Under the pieces are notes generated by a model. That model was given only the letters and a program-made list of their open reading frames with translations, was not told the DNA's origin and searched no databases. Both the position numbers and the translations under genes were made by a program. From Magnetococcales bacterium (lineage in GTDB: Bacteria; Pseudomonadota; Magnetococcia; Magnetococcales; Magnetaquicoccaceae): a stretch of 39,144 nucleotides of DNA. The DNA lies in NCBI GenBank assembly GCA_015231775.1, contig JADGAY010000014.1:1-39144 (forward strand). The letters are read 5' to 3'. This document shows, in pieces, positions 9,201 through 17,312 of this stretch (position 1 is the stretch's first letter; each line of letters begins with the position of its first letter).

Positions 9201-10477
9201 ATGACCCGTTGCTCCCCGGTGGTCAGATAGCGGGTCATCCCCTGCCTGTGGGATTCACGAAATTCCGGGGGAATGATGGTTTCCGAGATGTCGTGACCCA
9301 GCACATCCTGCTTGCGAAAGCCGAAGGTCCGTTCGGCGGCTTTGTTGAATTCGAGGATTCGACCTTGGGTGTCGATGGAGATGATGGCATCCAGGGCCGT
9401 GTCGAGAATGGCGCGGTTGCGCTCCTCGCCGTGGCGCAATTCGGCGGTGGCCTTGCGCAGATTGCCTTCGATCCGCGACAGGAGGTGGCGGAACATCCAG
9501 GCCAGGAACAGGGCGCTCAGGGTGATGCCGAGGATGACCCGATTTTTGTGGGCATTGGTGATCTTGTCCAGGGCTTGATCTTCGTAGATCACCAACAGCC
9601 GCGCCACGTCCCGCTCGCGGATGTCACGGAGCGGCAGGGTGAAGTGATGCCGATGATTCCCTCCCTCCACGTCGGAGAGGAGGACCTCGAAGAGACCGCT
9701 ATTCCATTGGTTGGCGCGGACCTGCCTGGCCATTTCCGGTGGCAGGGCATGGGAGGTGCCGACCGAGCGCACCACATCCGGAAAGTGATCCCACTCATCG
9801 GAAGCGGTCGGATGATCGGTTCGCCCCTTCCAGGCATTCAGGTCGAGATGTGCCTTGTTGAGGAACAGATGCAGATCGGCTTGCAGGATCTTGCGCAAAG
9901 TCGGGAGCATGCCGGCCAGATCCTTGCCCATCTCCAACAGACCGATCAACACCCCATCGACCTTCCAGGGCAGAACCACCCGCAGACTCAACTCCCCGTT
10001 CAGACCGATTTCCAGACCGTGGGCGGTTTGCAGGGATTCGATCGCCAGACGGGTGGAGAGTCGCTGGATGCGATCCCCGTGCAGGGTTGGGTTGTGGACC
10101 CGCAGGATATTGGTGCCGGTGGCGTCGTGGAAATAGAGATGGGAGATCCCCTGTTCCCGCTGCCAGTACTGGAGCATGGGCAGGGTCTTGCGCAGCAAGG
10201 CGTCGCGCTGCCGGGCGAGAAAAAAGGTTTGGAGCTCCTGGTCATGGGTGAGGCCGAGCAGTTGACCTTCCATGGCGCGGCGGCTCTCTTCCAGGGTCAG
10301 CCGCAGGGCGGAATCGACTTCCTGCTGGAAGCGGTTGTTGAACCCCTGCTCCTGTTCGGAGTGCATCCAGTTCAAGGAGAGCAGGAACAACCCCAACAGC
10401 GCCCCATAAGCCAACAAAAACGAAGCGATGATCGGCTTCTGGATGCGCCAGATGCTGTTGTCTTGAGATGACGCCAT
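6281..10477 (-). CDS. Hybrid sensor histidine kinase (Cache-like sensor, 2 PAS, HisKA, HATPase, 2 REC, Hpt)
   Basis: A 1398-residue BarA/ArcB-style phosphorelay kinase. Transmembrane segment 1 is at about 14-36 and segment 2 at about 313-330. Between them is a periplasmic sensor of about 275 residues containing [16 protein letters not shown], a pattern typical of double-Cache-like ligand domains. Then come PAS at about 350-470, a coiled coil at about 470-508, and PAS at about 510-628. The HisKA site is NMSHEIRTP with His656. The ATPase has N-box Asn773, DSGIGL and GTGLGL. Two receivers follow, with Asp949 (LILLDW) and Asp1096 (LVLMDL), and a C-terminal Hpt with His1256 ([13 protein letters not shown]). 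All catalytic residues are present, so autophosphorylation and a His-Asp-His relay are expected. The downstream REC-GGDEF gene would receive the phosphate. The first PAS has no visible heme or flavin signature, so the ligand is unknown. Confidence 0.95.
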   Translation of the reverse strand: MASSQDNSIWRIQKPIIASFLLAYGALLGLFLLSLNWMHSEQEQGFNNRFQQEVDSALRLTLEESRRAMEGQLLGLTHDQELQTFFLARQRDALLRKTLPMLQYWQREQGISHLYFHDATGTNILRVHNPTLHGDRIQRLSTRLAIESLQTAHGLEIGLNGELSLRVVLPWKVDGVLIGLLEMGKDLAGMLPTLRKILQADLHLFLNKAHLDLNAWKGRTDHPTASDEWDHFPDVVRSVGTSHALPPEMARQVRANQWNSGLFEVLLSDVEGGNHRHHFTLPLRDIRERDVARLLVIYEDQALDKITNAHKNRVILGITLSALFLAWMFRHLLSRIEGNLRKATAELRHGEERNRAILDTALDAIISIDTQGRILEFNKAAERTFGFRKQDVLGHDISETIIPPEFRESHRQGMTRYLTTGEQRVINQHIEIYAINAKGTRLPTEIAITVIPGEQFTFFTAFLRDISERKQMLSSLNDAIAQAESSNLKMRQEMIRHEQTLARLQSSEERFRSVTLSIRDAIIAVDCDQKIIFWNKGAEALFGYTKEEILGQTLRPLIPDRYAEAHRVGFERFRQTGQAPMLGLTTEMSGRRKDGQEFPLEMSLNAWTHADGTRYFSAVIRDITERKQAEAALLAAKESAEAANRAKSLFLANMSHEIRTPMNTIIGLGYLLSQTPLTPGQQSRMRKIQYAAETLLGIINDILDFSKIEAGRMELEFHPFQLGEVMEKVASMVSMRAEEKGLEILFALPPDLPRSLVGDALRLEQILINLGTNAIKFTQSGEIVFRVEALEVTETTARLRFSVKDSGIGLTEEQIAGLFQPFVQADSSTTRHYGGTGLGLAICKSLVDQMNGAFTVISAPGAGSEFAFTVPLARQFAHEPVQISLGNHHSGILRVLVVDDNDSSRMILSEMVRGLDCTVQAVPSGPDALDEMRRAIDSWERPYDLILLDWQMPDMDGIETARHIREIVANNSSLVIMVTAHGRQEVMREAKDVGINGFVLKPVTPSTLLNTIQEALGRGMVAAQATESGPVKSKERLPAHLRGARILVVEDHEINWQVAEGILAKAGIASEHAANGKEAVERIFADPQRFDLVLMDLQMPVMDGYEATRRLRMRFDAARMPIVAMTANALKSEKDQCLAIGMNDYLTKPVNVAQLFAVLGGLIPDKNATPGTEDGPLPEVEERLPSNAALVVPASEIPPAEIGGMDIPAALERLDGDVELLMRLTRQFVTAHRDTPDRIDAALTCDDTETARALAHGVKGVAGNLSANRVAEQASRLETLIKEGDLDGARKQLDGLRAEVSTLIAAIDRHAAKEPIPALAIEPLELPGLPPGEMERLLDLLNDGDFQARERFATLRPRLHGRADAGRLDRIQQHLEMLAFEEAAMELAEELAAWAGQA

Positions 10478-10735
10478 GTCCTGGATTTCCGGTGAGGAGA
10501 TGGTGGATTGAATGGAATGATGCGCCGATCATGCACTGGTCCAACATTATATCATGTCAGATTGATCTAGCTTTGGCCATGGGCGTTACAAAGAGATACA
10601 TGAAACGGCTTTGGGCGTGAGGCTCTTGTGAAGGCTGTTTGGCCATGACATGAACTTTGAGATGGGCTGGCATACGGCCAGATGGGCTCGGTGCGTTTTT
10701 CACGAAAAATCCTCACCTCATGCGCGCGAAGCGAT

Positions 10736-10778
10736 TATACTAATTCCTTTTTCAATAGGTCTTTCAGGAGAGTGATTC
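10736..10778 (+). promoter_or_regulatory. Candidate uvrB promoter -10 and ribosome site
   Basis: The 301-bp divergent gap 10478-10778 separates the kinase gene from uvrB. TATACT at 10736-10741 is a good -10 hexamer, but the matching -35 position is poor. AGGAGAG, about 7 bases before ATG 10779, is a strong ribosome site and fixes the uvrB start. I see no E. coli-type (CTGT-N8-ACAG) or alphaproteobacterial (GTTC-N7-GTTC) LexA box, and nothing else recognisable in the rest of the gap. Confidence 0.35.
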
Positions 10779-12896
10779 ATGGCGCGCGGCAAGTCACCGC
10801 CGAGGCCCGAGGCGGGTCGGGCGGATCTGTTCGATCTGGTCTCCGATTTTCCCCCGCGTGGGGATCAGCCGGGGGCGATTCGGGGGTTGGTCGAGGGGTT
10901 GCGGGGTGGCAAGCGGGATCAGACCTTGCTCGGGGTTACCGGCTCCGGCAAAACCTTCACCATGGCCCAGGTGATCCGTGAACTGGGCAAGCCGGCGTTG
11001 ATTCTGGCCCACAACAAGACCCTGGCGGGCCAGCTCTACGGGGAGATGAAGGCCTTTTTTCCCGACAACGCCGTCGAGTTCTTCGTCTCCTACTACGACT
11101 ACTACCAGCCGGAAGCCTACGTGCCGCGCACCGATACCTTCATCGAGAAGGATTCGGCCATCAACGACCGTATCGATCGGTTGCGACACGGGGCCACCCG
11201 CTCCCTGCTCTCACGTCGCGACGTGATCATCGTCGCCTCGGTCTCCTGCATCTACGGCATTGGTTCGCCGGAAGCCTATCAGGAGATGTCCCTCGAGGTG
11301 GCGGTGGGGCAGGAGATCGACCAACGCGTCCTGCTGCGCAAGCTGGTCGAGATGCAATACACCCGCAACGACATAGAATTCGCCCGCGGCACCTTCCGGG
11401 TGCGCGGGGATACGTTGGAGCTGTTTCCGCCCCACGAGGAGAATCGCGCCGTGCGGCTGGAGTTCTTCGGCGATTTTCTGGAACGGTTGCGCACCATCGA
11501 TGCCCTCACCGGCACGCCCACCCGGGATCTGGAGCGGTTCGACATCTTTCCGGCCAGCCACTATGTGACGCGGCGCGAGGTGGTGTTGCGCGCCATGGAG
11601 GAGATCAAGCGCGACTTGGCCGCGCGTTTGAAGACGTTTCGCGATCAGGGCAAGCTTCTGGAGGCGCAACGCCTCGAAACCCGCACCGCCCACGATCTGG
11701 AGATGATGCGCGAGGTCGGTTTTTGCACCGGCATCGAGAACTACAGCCGCTATCTGACCGGGCGGGCGCCGGGGGAGGCGCCGCCGACCCTGTTTGAATA
11801 TCTTCCCGATGATGCCATTCTGTTCGTGGATGAAAGCCATGTCACCTTGCCGCAGGTGCGCGGCATGTCGCGGGGGGATCGCAGTCGCAAGGAGACCCTG
11901 GTCGAATACGGTTTTCGTCTTCCGGCGGCCCTCGACAACCGACCGTTGACCTTCGAGGAGTTCGATCGCATGCGCCCGCGGACCATCTACGTCTCCGCGA
12001 CGCCGGGCGCTTATGAGCTTGAGCGGAGTCACCAGGTGGTGGTCGAGCAGATCAACCGTCCGACCGGACTCCTGGAGCCGGTGTGCGTGGTGGTTCCGGC
12101 CTCCGGGCAGGTGGATCATCTGTTGGCCGAGATCCGGACCGTGGTGGAGCGGGGACAGCGGGTGCTGGCGACCACCCTGACCAAGCGCATGGCCGAGGAT
12201 CTGACCGAGTATCTGGAGGGGTTGTCGATCCGGGTGCGGTATCTCCATTCGGACATCGACACCCTGGAGCGGCTGGAGATCATTCGCGATCTGCGGCTGG
12301 GGGTGTTCGACGTGCTGGTGGGGATCAATCTGTTGCGGGAGGGGTTGGACATCCCGGAGACGGCGTTGGTGGCGATTCTCGATGCCGACAAGGAGGGTTT
12401 TCTGCGTTCCGAGACCGCGTTGATCCAGACCATCGGGCGGGCGGCGCGCAACATCGATGGCCGGGTGATCCTTTACGGCGATCAGATCACCGGCTCCATG
12501 GAGGCGGCCCTGCGCGAGACCCAGCGTCGTCGCGTCCTGCAGGAGGCGTTCAATCGGATGCATGGCATTCAGCCGGTATCGGTGCAAAAACGGGTCATGG
12601 ATACGCCGGGCGACACCTTCGGCGCGCGGACGCCCGCCGCGCCGGCGCGGGTGCGCGTCGCCGAGGAGGGGGAGGGGTATCGAACCCCGAAATTGGATCC
12701 GGCCCGCGAGATCAAGCAACTGGAGAAAAAAATGAAGGAGGCGGCAGCCAATCTCGATTTCGAGCTGGCCGCGCTCTATCGGGACCGGCTGATCGCCCTG
12801 GAAGAGGAGCTGCTTTTGCCAGGGTTGTCGTTGGCCGATGACCCCAGTTTGCCGGGCAAACGAGAACGCGCGGGGAAAACCCTTCCGAAAAGGTGA
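10779..12896 (+). CDS. uvrB: Excinuclease ABC subunit B
   Basis: A 705-residue UvrB, the damage-verification helicase of nucleotide excision repair that is loaded by UvrA2 and recruits UvrC. Walker A GVTGSGKT is at 52-59. The beta-hairpin region that clamps [19 protein letters not shown], is intact. The DEAD-type box is FVDESH, with helicase motifs [24 protein letters not shown] and QTIGRAARN. The C-terminal UVR helix, [19 protein letters not shown], binds UvrC. It is about 30 residues longer than E. coli UvrB, from a short N-terminal tail and a linker before the UVR motif. ATG 10779 is preceded by AGGAGAG. Regulation by SOS is not evident from the upstream sequence. Confidence 0.98.
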   Translation: MARGKSPPRPEAGRADLFDLVSDFPPRGDQPGAIRGLVEGLRGGKRDQTLLGVTGSGKTFTMAQVIRELGKPALILAHNKTLAGQLYGEMKAFFPDNAVEFFVSYYDYYQPEAYVPRTDTFIEKDSAINDRIDRLRHGATRSLLSRRDVIIVASVSCIYGIGSPEAYQEMSLEVAVGQEIDQRVLLRKLVEMQYTRNDIEFARGTFRVRGDTLELFPPHEENRAVRLEFFGDFLERLRTIDALTGTPTRDLERFDIFPASHYVTRREVVLRAMEEIKRDLAARLKTFRDQGKLLEAQRLETRTAHDLEMMREVGFCTGIENYSRYLTGRAPGEAPPTLFEYLPDDAILFVDESHVTLPQVRGMSRGDRSRKETLVEYGFRLPAALDNRPLTFEEFDRMRPRTIYVSATPGAYELERSHQVVVEQINRPTGLLEPVCVVVPASGQVDHLLAEIRTVVERGQRVLATTLTKRMAEDLTEYLEGLSIRVRYLHSDIDTLERLEIIRDLRLGVFDVLVGINLLREGLDIPETALVAILDADKEGFLRSETALIQTIGRAARNIDGRVILYGDQITGSMEAALRETQRRRVLQEAFNRMHGIQPVSVQKRVMDTPGDTFGARTPAAPARVRVAEEGEGYRTPKLDPAREIKQLEKKMKEAAANLDFELAALYRDRLIALEEELLLPGLSLADDPSLPGKRERAGKTLPKR

Positions 12897-12901
12897 TATT
12901 T

Positions 12902-12910
12902 TGTTATAAT
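12902..12910 (+). promoter_or_regulatory. Extended -10 promoter for the Hpt/response-regulator cluster
   Basis: TGTTATAAT combines the TGn extension with a perfect TATAAT (12905-12910). It lies six bases after the uvrB stop and about 100 bases before the Hpt start. The -35 region (around 12882-12887) is poor, as is usual for extended -10 promoters. It would let the Hpt-OmpR-receiver genes be expressed separately from uvrB. Confidence 0.5.
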
Positions 12911-13013
12911 GCGTCCCGCGTGGGGCGCGATGACGTATGGGGCATGAAGCCGTGTTCCGGCCTGACCGAGGCTGGAGATACCTTGGAAACGTTTGCATGG
13001 GGGAGTGTTCGGG

Positions 13014-13325
13014 ATGACTGGCGGGCTGGAGAAGATCGTCGTGCGCATCGATGCGGACCTGGCCGAGATCGCGCCGGGATATCTGGAGAATCGCCGCAAG
13101 GATCTGGAGCAGATGCCCCAGGCGTTGGCGAGTGGGGATTTCAATCTGTTGCGCACCCTGGGACACCGCATGAAGGGATCCGGGGCCGGGTACGGCTTTG
13201 ATGCGATCAGCGAGATCGGACGGGCCATCGAGGAGGCCGCCAAGCGTGACGATCCATCGGGCGTGGAATACGGCGTCGCCGAGTTGGCCGCGTACCTGGA
13301 GCGGCTGGAAGTGGTCTATGGCTAG
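13014..13325 (+). CDS. Free-standing Hpt phosphotransfer protein
   Basis: A protein of about 103 residues from ATG 13014. This start is preferred over the in-frame TTG 12993 because GGGGGAG (12999-13005) sits 8 bases before it. The protein is one helical Hpt domain with the phosphorylatable His51 in LRTLGHRMKGSGAGYGFDAI, the usual HxxKGS(G/A) pattern, followed by ISEIGRAIEEAAKRDD. It carries phosphate between a hybrid kinase receiver and a response regulator and has no catalytic activity of its own. It is followed after 47 bases by an OmpR-type regulator and a receiver protein, so the three form a relay module without a kinase. Possible donors include the hybrid kinase encoded divergently from uvrB, although that protein has its own Hpt. 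Confidence 0.9.
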   Translation: MTGGLEKIVVRIDADLAEIAPGYLENRRKDLEQMPQALASGDFNLLRTLGHRMKGSGAGYGFDAISEIGRAIEEAAKRDDPSGVEYGVAELAAYLERLEVVYG

Positions 13326-13372
13326 TTCTCGTCCAGGGATCTTGGACGTTCAACCGTGGGAGGAACCGTGAG

Positions 13373-14137
13373 ATGTCTACTCCGGATCACGTCCTGGTGG
13401 TGGACGACGACCCCGACATTCGCACCCTCGTGGGACGGCTGTTGGAGAAGAACGGCTTTCGCGTCAGCAAGGTGGCCGATGGCAAGGGTTTGCGGCAACT
13501 GCTCGAAAAGAGTCAGCCCGACCTGATCGTCCTGGATCTGATGCTGCCCGACGAGGATGGTCTGGTGTTGTGTCGCAATCTGCGCTCCCGCTCCAACATT
13601 CCGGTCATCATCCTGAGCGCGCGCGGCGAGGACATGGATCGGATCATCGGTCTGGAGATGGGCGCGGATGACTATCTGGGCAAGCCGTTCCACCCCCGTG
13701 AGCTGTTGGCGCGGGTCAAGAGCGTGTTGCGGCGCGCCCGTTCCCTGCCGGGGGATACCCAGGAAGAGGATGCCAACACCACCTATCGTTTCGGCGGTTG
13801 GGTGTTGGACGTGCCCACCCGTCAGCTTTACTCCCCAAAATCCAAGAAGATCTTTTTGAGCGGCGGCGAATTCTCCCTGCTGCGGGTGTTTCTGAACCAT
13901 CCCAATCGGGTGTTGAGTCGTGACCAACTGTTGGATTTTTCCCACGGTCGCGAAATCGAACCCTTCGACCGCACCATCGACATGCAGGTGAGTCGTCTGC
14001 GGCGTCGCCTGGGCGACGATCCCAAAAAACCATCACTGATCAAGACCGTGCGCAGCTCCGGGTATGTTCTGGCGGTGCGCGTGGAGCGGGGAGGTGACCA
14101 GCATCATGATACGGACGATTCAAGTCCTGTTGATTGA
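13373..14137 (+). CDS. OmpR-family response regulator
   Basis: A 254-residue DNA-binding regulator. The receiver, residues about 6-120, has acidic residues in VVDDDPD, phospho-acceptor Asp55 in LIVLDLMLPDEDG, switch Ser in ILSARG and Lys in YLGKPFHP. The C-terminal winged helix, about 140-240, has LSGGEFSLLRVFLNHPNRVLSR, the recognition-helix region EPFDRTIDMQVSRLRRRLGDD and the wing IKTVRSSGYVL. A short hydrophilic tail rich in His and Asp follows the domain and overlaps the next gene by 32 bases. The start ATG 13373 follows GGAGGAAC. The target genes cannot be told from this window. The neighbouring Hpt suggests phosphate arrives by a multi-step relay rather than from a dedicated kinase. 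Confidence 0.93.
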   Translation: MSTPDHVLVVDDDPDIRTLVGRLLEKNGFRVSKVADGKGLRQLLEKSQPDLIVLDLMLPDEDGLVLCRNLRSRSNIPVIILSARGEDMDRIIGLEMGADDYLGKPFHPRELLARVKSVLRRARSLPGDTQEEDANTTYRFGGWVLDVPTRQLYSPKSKKIFLSGGEFSLLRVFLNHPNRVLSRDQLLDFSHGREIEPFDRTIDMQVSRLRRRLGDDPKKPSLIKTVRSSGYVLAVRVERGGDQHHDTDDSSPVD

Positions 14138-14528
14138 CAGCGACCGCTTGCGGCGCGATTTGTTGCGTTCCATGCTGGAAGGGGTGGGGCTTGAGGTGTT
14201 GGGCGCGCCGGTCGAGGGGTTGGGGTGGCGGGTGATGCGCGCCGCGCCCTGCGATCTGGTGATCACCGATCTGCCGTTGACCGACGCGGAAGGGTTGGAG
14301 ATCCTGCGGGAGTTGCCGAGCGCCTATCCCGAGACCCACATCATCGCCTTGATGGATGGCATCGAGGTCCAACGGGAGGCCCGTGAGCTGGCGGACGACC
14401 GGTTGCGCGATCGGGTGCGGGTGCTGCTCAAACCGGTGTTCCGGGGGCAGTTGTTGACCTCGATCCGGGAGCTGTTTCCGGATTGGCATCCCGAAGGGGG
14501 GACGGATTGGCACCGGGAAGGGGTGTGA
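14106..14528 (+). CDS. Single-domain receiver protein (divergent CheY-like)
   Basis: A 140-residue protein from ATG 14106. The start is fixed by GGGGAGGTGA about 8 bases upstream and overlaps the OmpR gene's end by 32 bases, so translation is likely coupled. It has the receiver pattern: DSD near the N-terminus (residues 11-13), the acceptor position Asp55 in LVITDLPLTD, and the conserved Lys in VLLKPVF. The usual switch Thr/Ser region reads HIIALMDGIE, where Met-Asp replaces the common T/S-A/S, so its response to phosphorylation may be altered. There is no output domain. It could act as a phosphate sink for the Hpt or as an allosteric partner. The C-terminal 15 residues (WHPEGGTDWHREGV) are a hydrophilic tail. 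Confidence 0.8.
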   Translation: MIRTIQVLLIDSDRLRRDLLRSMLEGVGLEVLGAPVEGLGWRVMRAAPCDLVITDLPLTDAEGLEILRELPSAYPETHIIALMDGIEVQREARELADDRLRDRVRVLLKPVFRGQLLTSIRELFPDWHPEGGTDWHREGV

Positions 14529-14597
14529 TCCGAGGGGTATGGAGATGGCGGGTGGTTTTGGCATGCGGGAACCGCGTGAGAATCGGATGAGAACGAG

Positions 14598-15053
14598 ATG
14601 AAGGCGGTGGTTCAGCGGGTCAGCGAGGCCGGCGTGACCGTGGACGGGGTGGAGATCGGCGCGATCGGCACCGGTTTGGTGGTGCTTGTGGCCGTGGAGC
14701 GCGGCGACGGGGAGGGCGAGGTGACCCGCATGGCCCGCAAGATCGCCGGCCTGCGCATCTTTCCCGACGAGCGGGGCCGCATGCACCATTCGGTGCGCGA
14801 TCTTCACGGCGGGGTGCTGGCCATCTCGCAATTCACGCTGGCGGCCAATCTGGAGAAGGGGTTTCGTCCCTCCTTCGACCACGCCGAGGAGCCGAATCGC
14901 GCCCGGATGCTCTTCGATGGTTTCTGTCAACGCCTGCGGGGCGAAGGGCTCGAAGTGGCCACGGGTCGCTTCGGCGCCGACATGCGGGTCCGTCTGATCA
15001 ACGATGGACCGGTCACCTTCACACTCTCCTTCACGCCGGGTGGTGCCGAATAA
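14598..15053 (+). CDS. dtd: D-aminoacyl-tRNA deacylase
   Basis: A 151-residue Dtd, which hydrolyses D-amino acids (and Gly) mis-attached to tRNA. The family's two signature motifs are complete: SQFTLAA at 77-83, which holds the catalytic Thr, and NDGPVTF at 135-141, which holds the cross-subunit cis Gly-Pro. The N-terminus MKAVVQRVSEAGVTVDG and the internal RPSF element also match. The length is normal for the family (about 145-150). It is cytoplasmic and homodimeric in known members. It follows the receiver gene by 69 bases on the same strand. Confidence 0.97.
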   Translation: MKAVVQRVSEAGVTVDGVEIGAIGTGLVVLVAVERGDGEGEVTRMARKIAGLRIFPDERGRMHHSVRDLHGGVLAISQFTLAANLEKGFRPSFDHAEEPNRARMLFDGFCQRLRGEGLEVATGRFGADMRVRLINDGPVTFTLSFTPGGAE

Positions 15054-15124
15054 GCCGCGTGCCGCCTGCGACCGCACCGTGTTCCGTCGGCTACCAGCGT
15101 TTGATCCCTCTCCTGATAAGCAGA

Positions 15125-15138
15125 ACGAATTCGTTTTT
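15125..15138 (+). terminator. Weak candidate intrinsic terminator after dtd
   Basis: The perfect palindrome AACGAATTCGTT (15125-15136) runs into a six-base T tract (15133-15138). As RNA it could form only a 4-bp stem with an AAUU loop before the U run, so efficiency would be low. It sits 72 bases after the dtd stop and before the AAA/HNH genes, a sensible place for a unit boundary. Confidence 0.25.
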
Positions 15139-15229
15139 TGATGGTTATGGTTGGTTGAGTTGTCGAGTCGTGACCGATTATGTGTGACTTCGGGATGGTG
15201 CGGATGGATAACCATGGCAGGAGATCCTC

Positions 15230-16561
15230 ATGAGAATCGACCGTCTGATCGTGAAGAATTTCAAATGTTTCGAGGAGCGGGAGTTTACGTTCCACCCGGA
15301 GTTCAACCTGATCGTCGGCATGAACGGAACCGGCAAGACGGCGATTCTGGATGCGCTGAGCGTGGCGGTGGGTAGTTGGTTGATAGGTTTCCATCATGGT
15401 GAGGATGCGCGTCCTGTCCGACCTGCTGATGTCTTACTCAAACCTTTTGTCCGTAAAGAGATCGACGATGAGGGACAACAGTATTCCAGAGTTGAATGGA
15501 TATCTGTTTATCCTTGTAAGTTCGATATGTATGGCAGTGTGCTTGATCGAGACATTTCTTGGAGCCGATCTTTCGATTCACCAACACTAGGCGCTAACCT
15601 TTCGCCGAAGAATATCCTAGTATTAGCCAGTGGTGCCGATTTGTCGATCCAGCAGGGGAAAGAGATCATTTTACCAATGGTTGCGTATTACGGAACCGGG
15701 CGTCTGTGTGAGAATTCCCGCGAGTCCTATGCGGTCTCGGACCCTGTTAAAGTGGCCAACAAGGAAGAGTCGTCACGGTTGGCTGGATACAGAGGGAGTG
15801 TGGATCCGCGATTGTCCGTCAGCCAACTCATTCATTGGATTGCCCAACAGTCGTGGATAACAGCTTTCATGCGCTCTCATGGGAATTCCCCCATCTTTAC
15901 AGCCGTGAAGAATGCCTTGATCTCTTGTGTGGAAGATGCCACGGATCTCTATTTTGATCCTTCGCTTGGTGAGGTCGTGGTCGAACTTTCCAGAGGAAAG
16001 CTGCCCCTGTCCTATTTGAGTGATGGACAAAGAAGCATGCTGGCCATGGTGGGGGATATCGCCCATAGGGCGGCCAAGCTCAATCCCCATCTTGGCGGCA
16101 GGGTGCTTCTGGAAACCCCTGGCGTGGTGCTGATCGATGAGCTTGATCTCCATCTTCACCCCAGATGGCAACGGCGTGTCATCGAGGATCTGCGCAAGGT
16201 CTTTCCCCGGATTCAGTTCATCTGCACGACCCACTCCCCGTTCTTGATTCAGTCGCTTCGCAGTGGCGAAGAGTTGATCCTGTTGGATGGCCAATCATCT
16301 GCCGAGCTGGGCAATGTTTCGATCGAGGAGATCGCCAGAGGGATCCAGCAGGTGGAGAATCCTCAGTTCAGTCGGCGCTATGCGGAAATGCGGGATGCGG
16401 CGACCGATTATCTGCACACCCTGGATGAGGCATCCCGATCCCCGCGTGAGGCGCTTGAACATTACAAGGCGCGGTTGGCGACCACCATCGCCCCCTTTGC
16501 GGCTAATCCAGCTTTCCAGGCGTTTCTGGAGATGAAGCGCGTGGCGACGTTGGGGGAGTGA
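15230..16561 (+). CDS. AAA/SMC-like ATPase of a two-gene defence system (PtuA-like)
   Basis: A 443-residue ABC/SMC-type ATPase of the OLD/RecF-like class. It begins MRIDRLIVKNFKCFEEREF, the usual lead-in strand, then Walker A GMNGTGKT at 30-37. A long middle insertion of about 220 residues precedes the signature LSDGQRSML at 263-271, Walker B VVLIDELDLHLHP at 299-311, and the switch-His motif TTHSPFLI at 333-340. There is no Toprim domain, so it is not a full OLD nuclease. The start ATG has GGAG 7-11 bases upstream. It lies 3 bases before an HNH nuclease gene, which makes the pair look like Septu PtuA-PtuB. The first half (15400-16000) is visibly more AT-rich than the flanking genes, a sign of transfer. 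The expected role is phage sensing and control of the nuclease. Confidence 0.85.
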   Translation: MRIDRLIVKNFKCFEEREFTFHPEFNLIVGMNGTGKTAILDALSVAVGSWLIGFHHGEDARPVRPADVLLKPFVRKEIDDEGQQYSRVEWISVYPCKFDMYGSVLDRDISWSRSFDSPTLGANLSPKNILVLASGADLSIQQGKEIILPMVAYYGTGRLCENSRESYAVSDPVKVANKEESSRLAGYRGSVDPRLSVSQLIHWIAQQSWITAFMRSHGNSPIFTAVKNALISCVEDATDLYFDPSLGEVVVELSRGKLPLSYLSDGQRSMLAMVGDIAHRAAKLNPHLGGRVLLETPGVVLIDELDLHLHPRWQRRVIEDLRKVFPRIQFICTTHSPFLIQSLRSGEELILLDGQSSAELGNVSIEEIARGIQQVENPQFSRRYAEMRDAATDYLHTLDEASRSPREALEHYKARLATTIAPFAANPAFQAFLEMKRVATLGE

Positions 16562-16564
16562 GCC

Positions 16565-17299
16565 ATGAGGCCGATATGCCGAGGGCAGGCACCTTATCCG
16601 GATGATTACGCTCATTATCAGGATGCCAAGCCGGATCTGGTGGCGCGCCTTGGACCGTACTGCAGTTTCTGCGAGAGGCGGATCGCCACCCAACTGGCCG
16701 TGGAACATGTTCAACCCAAGGGACGACCCGAATATGCCGCTCTGATTGGACACTGGAACAATTTTCTACTGGCCTGCGTCAACAGCAATTCGATCAAGAA
16801 AGACAAGGATGTGGATCCGGCCAAGCTGCTGCTTCCGGATCGTGACAATACCTTTGTCGCCTTTGAGTATCTGCCTGACGGCACCATTCAACCCTCTGAA
16901 TTGGCAAATGCCAAGGGACTCGGGGATATTGCCGAGGATACCCTGGGTTTGACCGGTCTGGACAAAGGAGTCTTGAAAAGTCCAGACGCCAAGGGCCGAC
17001 AGGTGGCCCTGGATCGCGTCTCGCAAAGAAAGGAGACGTGGATTATCGCAGAGGAGGCCCGGAACGATCTGGAAAAGAGTCCGGGCAATCCGTCCCTACA
17101 GGACTATATTGTCAAGTTGGCCGAGAAGACCGGTTTCTTCAGCGTCTGGATGACCGTGTTCAGGGAGCATGCCGACATGTTGCGGCATTTGGTCCTTGGG
17201 TTCGTGGGAACCGCCGAAAGCGGCTGTTTTGACGCGCAGGGTGGCGCGGTCTCTCCCGCGGCCAATCCGGATGGTCTGGCGGGGGGCGGGAAGATTTGA
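16565..17299 (+). CDS. HNH endonuclease partner of the AAA ATPase (PtuB-like)
   Basis: A 244-residue protein with an N-terminal HNH nuclease fold. The first zinc or structural pair is Cys33-x2-Cys36 followed by ERR. The catalytic His48 lies in AVEHVQPKG, and WNNFLLAC carries the Asn pair (65-66), followed by NSNSIKKDKD. In close relatives the second knuckle usually reads CxxCN; here it is CVNSN, so the second Cys is Ser. Residues 100-244 are helical with no recognised domain. The start lies 3 bases after the ATPase stop, so the two genes are almost certainly co-translated. The pairing resembles Septu and the effector pair of some retrons, in which the nuclease degrades nucleic acid on infection. 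It is convergent with the next gene, with a 13-bp gap. Confidence 0.85.
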   Translation: MRPICRGQAPYPDDYAHYQDAKPDLVARLGPYCSFCERRIATQLAVEHVQPKGRPEYAALIGHWNNFLLACVNSNSIKKDKDVDPAKLLLPDRDNTFVAFEYLPDGTIQPSELANAKGLGDIAEDTLGLTGLDKGVLKSPDAKGRQVALDRVSQRKETWIIAEEARNDLEKSPGNPSLQDYIVKLAEKTGFFSVWMTVFREHADMLRHLVLGFVGTAESGCFDAQGGAVSPAANPDGLAGGGKI

Positions 17300-17312
17300 G
17301 GCGGATCCGGCT

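Noticed and set aside
7811-10471. An 886-codon plus-strand frame antisense to the hybrid kinase
   Set aside because: The minus-strand frame has every kinase motif; the plus-strand product has none and repeats the low-complexity look of a shadow.
10478-10778. A LexA operator upstream of uvrB
   Set aside because: Neither the E. coli nor the alphaproteobacterial LexA consensus could be found by eye in the gap.
11211-13166. A 651-codon minus-strand frame over uvrB
   Set aside because: Antisense to uvrB, with no domain and shadow-type composition.
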